Source of the DNA: an uncultured Erysipelotrichaceae bacterium
GTDB taxonomy: Bacteria; Bacillota_I; Bacilli_A; RFN20; CAG-826
Length of the DNA stretch: 64,000 nucleotides
Direction of reading: 5' to 3'
Assembly (NCBI GenBank): GCA_902802905.1
Contig: CADCNT010000001.1
Location: forward strand, 62,001 to 126,000
Shown: piece by piece, positions 37,806 through 47,580 of the stretch
Position numbering within the stretch: the stretch's first letter is position 1
How the letters are laid out: each line of letters opens with the position of its first letter
Notes under the pieces: model-generated
Told to the model about the DNA's origin: nothing
Seen by the model: only the letters and a program-made list of their open reading frames with translations
Database searches by the model: none
Position numbers and translations under genes: made by a program

Positions 37806-37855
37806 TCTATCTAATCTCTGACCTCATATTTAGCTGGGGTTTAAGATTTTTTTGC
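37806..37855 (+). terminator. Weak terminator after the DUF3574-like gene
   Basis: GACCTCA pairs with TGGGGTT using two G-T pairs across an 8-base loop, then TAAG and a T run. Confidence 0.4.
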
Positions 37856-37880
37856 TTTGCTAATTAAGATAAAAATACTA

Positions 37881-38906
37881 TCACTGCATTAGGTTTTTCT
37901 TTATTTTTATCGCTTTTTTATAAATTTCCAACACTCTCAGGTTAGACGTCCAATCAACTGGATCCTTCTCAAATAAGTTAGGCCTATGTTTAGCCCCATA
38001 TTCTTGCCCCATATAAAGGAATAAAGGACCTTTCAATTTCGAAAGTTCAAGAACTATTTTTTCTAATTTGTTTTCATCTAGATAAGACGCCACTCTTTCG
38101 GTGTCATGGTTTTCAAAACAAACAATTCTTAATCCTTTGTTACCTATGTATTTGTAATCTTCTTCAATAACGGAATATAGCGTGTCATAAGATATTTCGT
38201 TTCTAAGGTATTTTTCAAAATGCCTAAACCAGGAATAGTTATATAAAAGATCAAAAGTTGGATACATATCTATATCAGCAGTGGAACTATATCCCATTGA
38301 TTTAAGATAATTCACAAAGTCATAATCAATTGATTCTGCAAAAAAGATAACATCTTTTCCAAGCTCTTTTCTGGCTTTTTTAAAGAAGTCAAAGCTAATC
38401 ATGCTTGCGACATCAAAGCGGAAACCATCCACACCAAGTGATAGCCAATATTTAAGCACATCCATTAAATATGCTTGTGTATCTTCTCTTTGGGTATCTA
38501 AATCAATGATGTCTGACCAATCTCCCACTCGATTACCTAGTTTGCCTTCCTTATAAAAATAGAATTCTGGATGTTTTTCTAGGAGAACCGAATCAGGTGA
38601 GGTGTGATTAAACACCATATCCATGATAATTCTCATACCCATTTTATGTGTGGCGTTTATCAAAGATAAAAAGTCTTCTTTAGTCCCTAAATCTTTGCTA
38701 ATAGAATAATAATCTTTTATCGCATAAGGAGAACCCCAAGAACCTTTACGATTCTTAATCCCAATTTCATGAATAGGCATTAAATAGATAATATCTACAC
38801 CCAGTTCTTTTAATCTTAGTAGGTCTTTTTCGACCATTTTAAAAGTACCTTCGTTAGAATAGTTTCTTACGAATATTTGATATATTATCTCGTTTCCTTT
38901 AATCAT
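37881..38906 (-). CDS. Cytoplasmic GH13 alpha-amylase-family enzyme
   Basis: The start is set at 38906 (MIKGNEIIYQIFVRNY), where homologous barrels begin. An upstream in-frame ATG at 38957 would overlap the preceding gene by 32 bases and adds a basic stretch. The 341-residue protein has the GH13 triad D165 (GFRFDVAS), E191 (FFAES) and D268 (ENHDTER), plus FNHT. It is short for the family, a TIM barrel with little or no C-terminal beta domain. No signal peptide is present, so it acts on imported or stored alpha-glucans. It follows the membrane-protein gene by 19 bases on the same strand. Confidence 0.8.
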   Translation of the reverse strand: MIKGNEIIYQIFVRNYSNEGTFKMVEKDLLRLKELGVDIIYLMPIHEIGIKNRKGSWGSPYAIKDYYSISKDLGTKEDFLSLINATHKMGMRIIMDMVFNHTSPDSVLLEKHPEFYFYKEGKLGNRVGDWSDIIDLDTQREDTQAYLMDVLKYWLSLGVDGFRFDVASMISFDFFKKARKELGKDVIFFAESIDYDFVNYLKSMGYSSTADIDMYPTFDLLYNYSWFRHFEKYLRNEISYDTLYSVIEEDYKYIGNKGLRIVCFENHDTERVASYLDENKLEKIVLELSKLKGPLFLYMGQEYGAKHRPNLFEKDPVDWTSNLRVLEIYKKAIKIKKNLMQ

Positions 38907-38925
38907 TTTTAATTCTCGAATTGCT

Positions 38926-39873
38926 CTATTTTTCTTTAGTTTTTGGTTCTTTAACATGGATGTTCAATAAATAATTTTCGAGATAAATATCATATTGAAT
39001 ATCTAATGGAAGAGTATCTGTATTATATCTTTCAGATAATAGTTTAATGATATCGACAGGAATATATATTTCATCCCCTTGGGAATAGTATTTAGATTCT
39101 TCTTTAGCTAGTTTAGCAATCGCATTTGTTATCTTTTCAAATTTGTAATCAGGTGATTCTTTATAGTATCTTTCAATACCTTTTTTCACGTGTACATTTG
39201 TTAAGTTATGGAGAAATCTAAGAAGGAAAGAAAGACCAAAAGCAGCCGCTAAAATGGCGATAAATGCGACTGGCCAGGGCATGATATCTTGGATGTGATA
39301 GTGATCTCTCCAAACATTCGCTACGAACGCTAAAATAAAGTAGAGAAGTCCATAAATGACAGTTGGAATAATCGAATAAAAAATGCGATTAAATTTTATT
39401 TTTGCGTCAGAAATAGCAACTGTGAATAAAAGAATAATAAATATTGGATTAAGAGTGTGCATAAATAGATTGGAACGCTCGAACATCGCATAAACAAATC
39501 CGGCATTCGGAGCAATCGTTGCTAAAGCAATTACAAGCGTTAAGAACACTCCACATGTGCCGACATACATCACTTCAACAACCCATACTGGAAGTTTGAA
39601 TCTATTTTTTCTTAATCCTTCGATTTGGAAAGGAACACAAATAGAAGCCGCAAGAGCAGCAAGAATATTACTTAAAGTGGTGTACATTCTCAAAGTGCCA
39701 ATTCCGGCTTCTGGAGAATCTTCTTGATAAAAATTAATAATGTTTAGAATTAAAGAGACGACTGTAAGAATGATAACAATCGAACAAATAATTAGAGCGA
39801 CAATACATCTCATCTTATTAATCGTTCTAGCATTAGTAATCTTTGTAGTTTTCTCTTTTTGCATTTCACTCAT
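38926..39873 (-). CDS. Polytopic membrane protein, possibly Pr6Pr-like
   Basis: 315 residues with about six helices (from about 20 to 235) and a cytoplasmic tail of about 80 residues. The segment GTLRMYTTLSNILAALAA resembles the Thr-x-x-Ser-Asn signature of Pr6Pr/FAR-17a-type membrane proteins, and a conserved-looking WRDHYH lies in a loop. The function is unknown. It is divergent from the GT2 gene across 85 bases. Confidence 0.65.
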   Translation of the reverse strand: MSEMQKEKTTKITNARTINKMRCIVALIICSIVIILTVVSLILNIINFYQEDSPEAGIGTLRMYTTLSNILAALAASICVPFQIEGLRKNRFKLPVWVVEVMYVGTCGVFLTLVIALATIAPNAGFVYAMFERSNLFMHTLNPIFIILLFTVAISDAKIKFNRIFYSIIPTVIYGLLYFILAFVANVWRDHYHIQDIMPWPVAFIAILAAAFGLSFLLRFLHNLTNVHVKKGIERYYKESPDYKFEKITNAIAKLAKEESKYYSQGDEIYIPVDIIKLLSERYNTDTLPLDIQYDIYLENYLLNIHVKEPKTKEK

Positions 39874-39917
39874 TATACCACAGCCCGCTATTAGCTAATA
39901 AATATTCATATTTGTGG

Positions 39918-39946
39918 CACTTATGTGGCAGAAATAAGTGTATTAT
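39918..39946 (+). promoter_or_regulatory. GT2 promoter region with inverted repeat
   Basis: CACTTAT (39918-39924) and ATAAGTG (39934-39940) form a 7-9-7 inverted repeat directly before -10 TATTAT (39941-39946). The ATG at 39959 would be only about 6 bases from the predicted start site, so the message is almost leaderless. Confidence 0.4.
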
Positions 39947-39958
39947 TAATAACGCAAT

Positions 39959-41269
39959 ATGAATTACGTTGAAATTGTTAATCTTACTTTCTTCATCATC
40001 AGTATTTTAGTTACTGTTTACCTTTTTCATTTCTTTTTCTTTATGATCGTGGGTGTTGTTCATAAAAGAAGATTTCCAAAAGCACTAGAAAAATGTCGAT
40101 ATGGTATCATAGTTTCCGCTAAAGATGAAGAGAATGTGATTTCTCGATTGATTAATAGCATTAGAGATGCTGATTATCCAAAGGATAAATTAGATATTTA
40201 TCTTATTGCTCATAACTGCAAAGACAAAACAGCGGATGTCGCTAAATCTATGGGTGTGAATGTCATTGTTTATAACGATGAAAATGCGCGTACTGTAGGA
40301 GCAGCGTATAAGTACGCTTTTAATCACATAAATGTTAAAGACTATGATGGATTCATCATTTTTAACGCTGATAACGTAGTGAGCAAAGATTATTTTGAAA
40401 AACTCAATGATGCTTTTGTCTATCATAAGAAAGATAGTGTGGTGACAACTTTCCGTCATGCATTAAATATCAAAGATGGCACTATGCCAGCTATATATAG
40501 TTATTATTTTGCGACTAGCTGTCTACTATGTTATATCGGAAGAGAATGTTTTAATGTCTCCGCCAGAGTCACTGGTTGTGGGTTTGTTATTCCAGTTCGT
40601 TTATTAGAAAATGGATGGAATTATACAACCATTACTGAAGATATCGAATTCAGTGCGGACAAAATATTAAATGGAGAAAAAATCCGTTATTGTGATGATG
40701 CGGTATTTTACGATGAACAACCTTGTAATTTTAAAACGATGTGGTTTCAACGTTTAAGATGGTCTAAAGGACAAAATATCACTAGTAGGAAATACTTAGG
40801 TAAACTCTTCAAAGCTCTTTTTGACAAAAACAAGAAAAATAAATTTACAATTTACACTGCGATGACATTTAATTCTTTTATTCCTTTACTATATTTCTTT
40901 CTTTTTGTTCTTCAAAACATCATCTTGCTTTTCTCTCCTTTCGCCGGTGTTTCTTTGCAAGAAGCATTCCTATATTGGAATTATGAGCAGAATTGGTTCC
41001 AAAATCTATTTATGTCTTTTAACACTGGTGCCTTATTTGGAATGGCTAAAACACTTATTTGGTTCTTCCTAGCCTCATATTTGACCGTTTTTATGGTTTT
41101 AATTGCCTCAAGAGGAAAATATAAGGGTCAAGCTAAATTACCAATGATTAAAGGGTTTATTATGTTTCCTTTATTCGTGCTACTTCAGATTCCTTTAGAT
41201 ATCGTTTCGTTATTTATTCGCGAAGTGAAGTGGAGAAAAATTCCTCACGGAGTTAACAAGCAGAAATAA
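39959..41269 (+). CDS. Membrane GT2 processive-type glycosyltransferase
   Basis: 436 residues: an N-terminal membrane helix (about 5-32), a GT-A domain (YGIIVSAKDEENVISRLINS, FNADN as the DxD equivalent, TITEDIEF, and QRLRWSKG as the QxxRW motif), then three or four C-terminal helices. This layout is that of membrane glycosyltransferases making polysaccharide or glycolipid from nucleotide sugars. The product cannot be told. No Shine-Dalgarno is visible. An acyltransferase gene converges on it and shares its terminator. Confidence 0.85.
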   Translation: MNYVEIVNLTFFIISILVTVYLFHFFFFMIVGVVHKRRFPKALEKCRYGIIVSAKDEENVISRLINSIRDADYPKDKLDIYLIAHNCKDKTADVAKSMGVNVIVYNDENARTVGAAYKYAFNHINVKDYDGFIIFNADNVVSKDYFEKLNDAFVYHKKDSVVTTFRHALNIKDGTMPAIYSYYFATSCLLCYIGRECFNVSARVTGCGFVIPVRLLENGWNYTTITEDIEFSADKILNGEKIRYCDDAVFYDEQPCNFKTMWFQRLRWSKGQNITSRKYLGKLFKALFDKNKKNKFTIYTAMTFNSFIPLLYFFLFVLQNIILLFSPFAGVSLQEAFLYWNYEQNWFQNLFMSFNTGALFGMAKTLIWFFLASYLTVFMVLIASRGKYKGQAKLPMIKGFIMFPLFVLLQIPLDIVSLFIREVKWRKIPHGVNKQK

Positions 41270-41287
41270 TAACATGGCTGCAATATG

Positions 41288-41320
41288 AAAAAACACGTAC
41301 AAGATTTTACGTGTTTTTTT
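41288..41320. terminator. Strong bidirectional terminator
   Basis: AAAAAACACGTA (41288-41299) pairs perfectly with TACGTGTTTTTT (41308-41319), with T or A runs on both sides. It serves the GT2 and acyltransferase genes. Confidence 0.9.
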
Positions 41321-41322
41321 AA

Positions 41323-42342
41323 TTAATTTCTGCCTCCTAAAAATTTATAGACCGGATTAGCAAATCTTTTTAAGATGTAGCTTAATCCAACACATACTAA
41401 AGAAGAAATAGTCCAATCGGCGAAAAAGAATAATACGCATTTATAATTTGAATCTAAAGGTGTTATTTTCTGCAACAAGAAACCGAAGAACCAAGCGATA
41501 AAAATGTGAGAAAAGAATAAAAATGCGGATATCTTAAATATTCCTTTTATTTCTTCTTTATAGAAGAAAGAATAGAAGATGTCAAGCGAAAGCCAGATGA
41601 GAACAATTGATAAATGACGATAACAAAAATATAAAGTTCCTGCTTCTTTGACATCAAAGATTGATAGCAAAATAGCAACACTAAAGAGTGCCACCATTGA
41701 AATGATTGACACTATTCGTGGTTTATATTTATTTAATACCGGAATATCAAAGTAAGATAAATACGATCCAACAAAGAAAGCTGGTATCCAAAATAATATT
41801 CCAGAATAATCTGGTCTAAAAAATATATAGACAACAAAAACTATGACGGGAATAAAAATGGACCATTTTTTTAAAAACTTAAATACAAAATATAAAATAG
41901 GTGAAGCGATAAAGAAGACCATCAAGGTTCTAACAAACCATAAATGTAGACTACATTTTGATAGCAATATATCTAAAGACACAGATTGAAAAGTTAATTC
42001 TATGGATTCATGGTTCAATAAAGGGATGAAAATTCTTGTAAATAAAAAACCTAAAACGCTCCATATAAAATAGGGAATTACAAGCGAGAAAACCTTCTTT
42101 AGTAGCATCTTAGGATACTTTGCTAAGGTAAATTTAGAAAAAAGAAGGTAACCAGAAATAACGAAGAAGGTTGGAACCGCAGCGTCTCCAATGGTGAGAA
42201 AAACTCTTTGAAAAGATAATGAAAAAGAATAACCACCAAGATTAGGGTCTAAAAAACCCACGAAAGAGGAGTGGAGACCAATTACCAGTATTGCTAGAAC
42301 AAAGGTTGAATAATATATTTTAAAAGACAATTCTTTCTTCAT
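41323..42342 (-). CDS. Acyltransferase 3 family membrane protein
   Basis: About ten membrane helices over 339 residues. The family features are IGLHSS with the conserved His near the first helix, AAVPTFFVISGYLLF, and LHLWFVRTL. Members O-acylate surface sugars or peptidoglycan. ATG 42342 (MKKELSFKIYYSTF) is preferred; a GTG at 42429 would add 29 residues with no membrane or family match. No clear ribosome site is seen. It converges on the GT2 gene. Confidence 0.75.
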   Translation of the reverse strand: MKKELSFKIYYSTFVLAILVIGLHSSFVGFLDPNLGGYSFSLSFQRVFLTIGDAAVPTFFVISGYLLFSKFTLAKYPKMLLKKVFSLVIPYFIWSVLGFLFTRIFIPLLNHESIELTFQSVSLDILLSKCSLHLWFVRTLMVFFIASPILYFVFKFLKKWSIFIPVIVFVVYIFFRPDYSGILFWIPAFFVGSYLSYFDIPVLNKYKPRIVSIISMVALFSVAILLSIFDVKEAGTLYFCYRHLSIVLIWLSLDIFYSFFYKEEIKGIFKISAFLFFSHIFIAWFFGFLLQKITPLDSNYKCVLFFFADWTISSLVCVGLSYILKRFANPVYKFLGGRN

Positions 42343-42518
42343 TGTTAATATTCTATAGTAAAGATTAACAAAATAATACGTCCAGGTTTTACGCTCATAG
42401 CTAATGCCTTTTAGATGAATAAAAAACACGCACTTTTTCGTACGTTTCTACTCAATCGATTGTGTCTTTAATTGTCCGTACACACAAGGATTTGAAACGC
42501 CAATTGTCATGATACGCA

Positions 42519-42587
42519 TATCGGCAAAATAAAATTTACTTTTTCTTATCAAGTTTTGCTTTATAAATTGCCGATAGATGATATAAT
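42519..42587 (+). promoter_or_regulatory. Fic-gene promoter with inverted repeat
   Basis: TATCGGCAA (42519-42527) and TTGCCGATA (42568-42576) are perfect 9-base inverted arms 40 bases apart. The right arm lies in the spacer before -10 TATAAT (42582-42587). The predicted start site coincides with the ATG at 42594, so the message looks leaderless. Binding to both arms would occlude the promoter. Confidence 0.5.
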
Positions 42588-42593
42588 AATGCC

Positions 42594-43487
42594 ATGAAGT
42601 ATTTAACAAGTACAGAGATAAGTATGATATGGGGAGTTTCTGAAAGAAGTGTGCGAAACTATTGTGCTTCCGGAAGAGTCATTGGCGCATATTTAAAAGG
42701 GAAAACATGGATGATTCCTGAAAATGCAGCAAAACCAAAAAGGCAGATTAGACATACAAACAAAATGCCGTCATTATTAGATGTTCTCTATAGAGAAAAA
42801 GAACATTCAGTGAAAGGCGGAATATATCACAAACTCCAAATTGAATTGACTTATAATTCAAATCATATTGAGGGTAGTAAACTAACTCATGATGAAACCA
42901 GATCTATTTATGAAACCAAAACAATTGGTTTAGAGAACAAAAGTGTTAAGGTCGATGACATTATCGAAACAGTTAACCATTTTAGATGCGTGGATTTATC
43001 TATCGAATCGGCAAAAAGGAAATTGTCTGAATCGTTTATTAAACAATTACATTTAGTTTTGAAAACCGGAACGAGCGATTCAAGAGAATCGTGGTTTAAA
43101 GTTGGTGATTATAAGTTATTAGCGAATGAAGTTGGCGACAGAACAACAACTGATCCAAAACAAGTAAAGACAGAAATGAAAAAACTGCTTGATAACTATA
43201 ATCAAAAAGAAAAGCATTCATTTGAGGAAATAGTGGAGTTCCATGTCAAGTTTGAACAAATCCATCCTTTTCAAGATGGCAATGGAAGAGTTGGGCGACT
43301 TATTGCATTTAAAGAATGCCTTAAAAACGATATTGTTCCATTTATCATTTTAGATAGTAAAAAAGAATTCTATTACAGGGGTCTTAAAAACTGGAACCTA
43401 GAACGTGGCTGGCTTATCGATACTTGTTTAGATGGCCAAGACACTGTTAAGACATATTTAGATTACTTCAATATTCCATATAAATAA
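42594..43487 (+). CDS. Fic/DOC protein with N-terminal HTH domain
   Basis: 297 residues. Residues 1-55 resemble a MerR/excisionase-type HTH (LTSTEISMIWGVSERSVRNY, wing GKTWMIP). The Fic core has the full catalytic motif HPFQDGNGRVGR at 224-235. The inhibitory helix motif SNHIEG (S89, E93, G94) sits before the core, so the enzyme should be self-inhibited until released. Fic proteins transfer AMP or another nucleotide moiety to target hydroxyl groups. No antitoxin partner gene is adjacent. The HTH plus the inverted repeat in the promoter suggest autoregulation. Confidence 0.85.
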   Translation: MKYLTSTEISMIWGVSERSVRNYCASGRVIGAYLKGKTWMIPENAAKPKRQIRHTNKMPSLLDVLYREKEHSVKGGIYHKLQIELTYNSNHIEGSKLTHDETRSIYETKTIGLENKSVKVDDIIETVNHFRCVDLSIESAKRKLSESFIKQLHLVLKTGTSDSRESWFKVGDYKLLANEVGDRTTTDPKQVKTEMKKLLDNYNQKEKHSFEEIVEFHVKFEQIHPFQDGNGRVGRLIAFKECLKNDIVPFIILDSKKEFYYRGLKNWNLERGWLIDTCLDGQDTVKTYLDYFNIPYK

Positions 43488-43501
43488 AAAGTTAGAAACA
43501 G

Positions 43502-45952
43502 TTATTCTGAAGATCTTAAATTATTAGCGATATCTATTCTTTTGACTTTATACATTGCAAATATATGACATAGAGCGATAACAAGAATAATGAAAAGCAA
43601 GGCGAGCAAGACTATTGGGAAAGAAAATATAAACGGGTAAGTCTGTCTTAAGCTTGATGCGAGATTAAAAAGGATATTGCTACTTAAAACACTTAAAGGA
43701 ATAGCTATGATTGTTGCAATTACAAATTGAACGAGGTGTTGGAAAATAAATATCTTTGAGATAGTACTAATCTTAAATCCAATAGCACGATATAGAGATA
43801 ATTGATATATTTGCTCAATAAGTGCGTTTTTGTTCATCACAAACAAAATCACTAAAGTGATTGATAAAGAGAACACGATCATGATTATTAAGAAAACATC
43901 TAATGTATCAAAGATGCGATGTAGTTCTTTTCTTAATGAGGAAGTAAACACTAATAGTGATTGTTTAGTTTTGCTACTTAATACTTGAGACAACTTGACT
44001 TCATCATTTGTGTTTATAAGTAAAGAAGAAACATAGTCTACTGATAAAGCGTCAAACTGCGTTTTTGATAAATATGTAATTGCGTGAAAATATTGGTTTG
44101 ATATTCCGCTAACTTTAACTTCTACATTATTAATGTAGATATAGTCTCCTTGATTGATATTCATCTCTTTAGCGTAGTTTTTAGGAATGATGATTCCTTC
44201 TTCTGGTAAAGATAGATAATTATTGCCGCTTATATCGGGTATATTTATCATTCCATCATTTTCGCTTGGATTGAACGCTAAACATTCTAAAAACTGAGAT
44301 TGACCATTTTTCGTTTTGACTTCTAAATATGAATAATAACAATCTAGGTATTTATTAACGCATTCTTCGTTCTTAATATAATTAATCAACTCTTCATCGT
44401 TGTTATTATTCAGATAGACTTGGCAATCATAATTCATCCTTCTGTTACATCCTTGATTTATTAGTTCGGTTTTAGATATTTGGAAGAATCCACAGATCAA
44501 AATCATGGTCAAAGAAGTACATATAGAGAATGTGGATATGAAGAATCGCCTTTTATTTTGTAACATCGAATTAGTAGCGTTTTGAGCAATAAACGGCATT
44601 CTTTGTATTCTTTTTTCTATTTTAAGCGGTAGTGATTTTCGATTTGATTCATTATTAATGGATGCGTCTTTAGGAGTGATTTTAAAAATAGAAATAGATG
44701 CAAGCAAAGTGGCTAAAGCAACAAGCGTTAATAAAGAAAAACTACTAATCAAAACGACAGGAAGACTTAAGGAACTACTAATTATAGGGATGTAATATGT
44801 TTTTATCATCGAATAAGTGACTAAAGAAGAAACGCCATAGCCAATCGGGATAGATATAAGAATCGCTATAATAGCTATTAATAAAGAAAACGCTAATAGT
44901 ACAGATATGATTTCTTTTCTTGAAACACCATTAGAGAGCATAATACCGATATTTCTTGTGGTCTGTCGGATGATTTGCCCGATAAATAGGGCGACTAAAA
45001 TCATAGTAACAGCATAAAAGAAAACGGGTAGAAATATAAAAGGCACTCCCAATTGACGATTGACGCTTGTCATATACTTCCTTGGGGCTGTATCTTCGCC
45101 TTTAATAATGTTTAGTGGTTCTATTCCCTTATCTTTGAAATATTCGTCTATTCTTTCTTTTATAACATCTTCGCTATATCCGGGAGCGTTTTTGATGATT
45201 AATTCATTAACAATTTTGCTTGCAAAATTATCATCGAAATTATCTAAATCAATTGGTGATAGATTAGTGGACGCAATAAGGTTATCGAAGGATTCTTTTA
45301 AAGATGGATTAATATTTATTAAAGCCGATAATTTTGGTGCGTATTCTTTAAAGATAGCGTTTAAATCACTTTCTAATAAATAGATGTAGCCAAAATCATA
45401 ATCATCGCTCCAAACGTATTGATTAAAAACTGGATAGACTCCTTCAACTGTATCAACAATTGAATTGATATAAAAACTATATGAAAAACTATATAAAGTT
45501 AACTTTATTTTATCGCCGACTTTAAAGCCGTTATTTTGGGCGTATTTATTAGAAACGGCAACATTATATTCGTTCTCTTTTCGTGGTAGTTCACTAACAA
45601 CATAACGTTTCATTATTTCATCTTTGTGATTACTATAAGTCACGATTCTACTATTTATTGTTCTGCCATCATCTTTCTCTAGATGTACATCAAAAGACAA
45701 ACGCATATCAATGGACGCAACACCTTCAACATCATATAGATTCATATATTCTTCTCGCTCATCTATAGTGAGAGAGACTTGTTCGTTAATATAGCCATAT
45801 TCATTAAAAAAACGACTTGGGTCGTGAACTAAATGCTCTTTAGCGGATAAAAAGGCATTAAATATTCCGGCGGACACCCCACCTATAATGATCAAAGCAA
45901 GAAAAACGGATATGAAGCGTTTGATATAGGAACGTAGTAATAATCTAATCAT
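43502..45952 (-). CDS. MacB/FtsX-type ABC exporter permease
   Basis: 816 residues: a first membrane helix (about 12-32), a large extracytoplasmic domain (about 35-300), three helices (about 310-440), a second extracytoplasmic domain, and a last set of helices (about 680-800). This is the duplicated FtsX-like layout with two soluble domains. It overlaps the ATPase stop by one base (TAATG). Such pairs export peptides or lipoproteins, or confer resistance to cell-envelope peptides. The substrate is unknown. Confidence 0.85.
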   Translation of the reverse strand: MIRLLLRSYIKRFISVFLALIIIGGVSAGIFNAFLSAKEHLVHDPSRFFNEYGYINEQVSLTIDEREEYMNLYDVEGVASIDMRLSFDVHLEKDDGRTINSRIVTYSNHKDEIMKRYVVSELPRKENEYNVAVSNKYAQNNGFKVGDKIKLTLYSFSYSFYINSIVDTVEGVYPVFNQYVWSDDYDFGYIYLLESDLNAIFKEYAPKLSALININPSLKESFDNLIASTNLSPIDLDNFDDNFASKIVNELIIKNAPGYSEDVIKERIDEYFKDKGIEPLNIIKGEDTAPRKYMTSVNRQLGVPFIFLPVFFYAVTMILVALFIGQIIRQTTRNIGIMLSNGVSRKEIISVLLAFSLLIAIIAILISIPIGYGVSSLVTYSMIKTYYIPIISSSLSLPVVLISSFSLLTLVALATLLASISIFKITPKDASINNESNRKSLPLKIEKRIQRMPFIAQNATNSMLQNKRRFFISTFSICTSLTMILICGFFQISKTELINQGCNRRMNYDCQVYLNNNNDEELINYIKNEECVNKYLDCYYSYLEVKTKNGQSQFLECLAFNPSENDGMINIPDISGNNYLSLPEEGIIIPKNYAKEMNINQGDYIYINNVEVKVSGISNQYFHAITYLSKTQFDALSVDYVSSLLINTNDEVKLSQVLSSKTKQSLLVFTSSLRKELHRIFDTLDVFLIIMIVFSLSITLVILFVMNKNALIEQIYQLSLYRAIGFKISTISKIFIFQHLVQFVIATIIAIPLSVLSSNILFNLASSLRQTYPFIFSFPIVLLALLFIILVIALCHIFAMYKVKRIDIANNLRSSE

Positions 45953-46659
45953 TACCAGTGGACCTCTTTAACAGGTATTGGATTATTATCCTTATCAGAA
46001 ATAATCTTTCCATCTTTCATTGTGATGATTCGATCAGAAATAAGCCCGATTTCTTTAGTGTGAGTCACTAAAACAATAGTTTTACCTTCTTTATGAAGTT
46101 CTTTAATTAATTCTAAAATACTAATTCCAGATGCTTCATCTAAAGCACCAGTAGGTTCGTCGAATAAGAGAAGTTCCCCTTCTTTATTTAAAGCTCTAGC
46201 GATAGCGATTCTTTGCTGCTGCCCTCCACTTAATTGTCGTGGAAACTTATCTTGTTTATCTAGTAGATTTACTTTGTCTAATAATTCTTGCGCTCTTTCT
46301 TTATTTTTATAACGGGTTACAATCATTACGTTTTGTAAAGCGGTGATATCGTTAATTAAATTAAAGAACTGATAAACAAAGCCAACATCATTTTTACGAT
46401 AATTAGTTAACTCTTTTTCTTTGAATTTAGTGATATCTTTTCCGTTAACAATCACTTCGCCTTTAGTTGGGTAATCTATCGCCCCTAAGATATTTAAAAG
46501 CGTTGTTTTTCCAGAGCCGGATTCTCCAACGATAGTGACAAACTCGCCCTTTTTAATATTTAAAGAAATGTCATTTAAAGCATAGGCGAGTCCTTCACCT
46601 TCACCATAAACTTTAGTGACATTTTTAATTTCAACGTAAAAATTATTTTCCATAATCAT
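45952..46659 (-). CDS. MacB/LolD-type ABC transporter ATPase
   Basis: 235 residues with Walker A GESGSGKTT, Q-loop YQFFNL, signature LSGGQQQR, Walker B LLLFDEPTGALDE and an H-loop VTHTKE. The start overlaps the upstream membrane-protein stop (ATGA), and the stop overlaps the permease start, so the three genes are one coupled operon. It powers the FtsX-type permease. Confidence 0.9.
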   Translation of the reverse strand: MIMENNFYVEIKNVTKVYGEGEGLAYALNDISLNIKKGEFVTIVGESGSGKTTLLNILGAIDYPTKGEVIVNGKDITKFKEKELTNYRKNDVGFVYQFFNLINDITALQNVMIVTRYKNKERAQELLDKVNLLDKQDKFPRQLSGGQQQRIAIARALNKEGELLLFDEPTGALDEASGISILELIKELHKEGKTIVLVTHTKEIGLISDRIITMKDGKIISDKDNNPIPVKEVHW

Positions 46660-47468
46660 TGATTATTTTCTACTAGTTTATCTGATTTATCTTCTTTCTT
46701 TTTTCTATAACGTCTAATCAAATAGAAGACAAGGAATTCGATTCCAAATAATAAGAAGGTAATTGCCGCGAACACACCAAATCTAGCAAATTGGTTACTA
46801 GGAATAATTCTTGTAATAGCTTCGCCTAAAGTGTCGCCTTGCAAATACATGTAATTCGCTTCTGGGATATAGTAATTCGCTAGCATTGATAATCCAGCAA
46901 GGATCAATAAGAAGATTATTGGCTTATATATTTTTTTGACGTCATAACGGAAACCCTTAACAAACATCATATAAAATACTGAATAAATAGGAATGATATG
47001 CTCAAGCCAGAACTGATAATAACGGAAATACCTTGGACCTGAATCTAAAATAACAGCAGGTAAGAATAGTGGAGCAATTCCAAGGGTGAGACAGATAGTT
47101 ACATCAATGTCGAAAAGGTGTCTACTTTCTGTTAAAACCATTAAAACCGCAAAGATGCATGTCCATTCGCAAACTTGAATCGGAAGTTTAGTCATCATCG
47201 TGTGGAGATCATTTGTTCCTGGTCCAACATATAGGAGTCTCCAGAAAAAACCGAACTCCGCAAGAAGCATTGTGCATCCAAGAATAAATCTAAATGTTTT
47301 TTCATGCTTAGAATTCGCGATTTTTTCTCTAAAGATATAGGTCAATATAATTCCAGTAATTAAGATCAATATTGGAAGGAAATGCCAAAAAGAAAAATAT
47401 TGGAAATCTCCCTTTTTACCATATCCGAAAAATCCATCGCTAAAAAATTCACTCCAAACTTCTGGCAT
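46656..47468 (-). CDS. YwaF/TIGR02206-like integral membrane protein
   Basis: 270 residues with about seven helices; characteristic blocks are LPIQVCEWTCIFA and FRYYQFWLEHIIPIYSVF. The start at 47468 has AAGG 8 bases upstream; an in-frame ATG at 47498 has no ribosome site. The family has no firmly known function. It leads the operon with the MacB-type exporter, so a role in sensing or processing at the membrane is conceivable. Confidence 0.75.
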   Translation of the reverse strand: MPEVWSEFFSDGFFGYGKKGDFQYFSFWHFLPILILITGIILTYIFREKIANSKHEKTFRFILGCTMLLAEFGFFWRLLYVGPGTNDLHTMMTKLPIQVCEWTCIFAVLMVLTESRHLFDIDVTICLTLGIAPLFLPAVILDSGPRYFRYYQFWLEHIIPIYSVFYMMFVKGFRYDVKKIYKPIIFLLILAGLSMLANYYIPEANYMYLQGDTLGEAITRIIPSNQFARFGVFAAITFLLFGIEFLVFYLIRRYRKKKEDKSDKLVENNQ

Positions 47469-47580
47469 ATAATTTACCTTCGTTTTATTAGTTAACATTA
47501 TAATTTGATAGGCTAGAAAAATCTATTTGTTTTATAAAACAATTCTCTTCGTTCATGATGTTTTAGGAGCGTTATTTATT

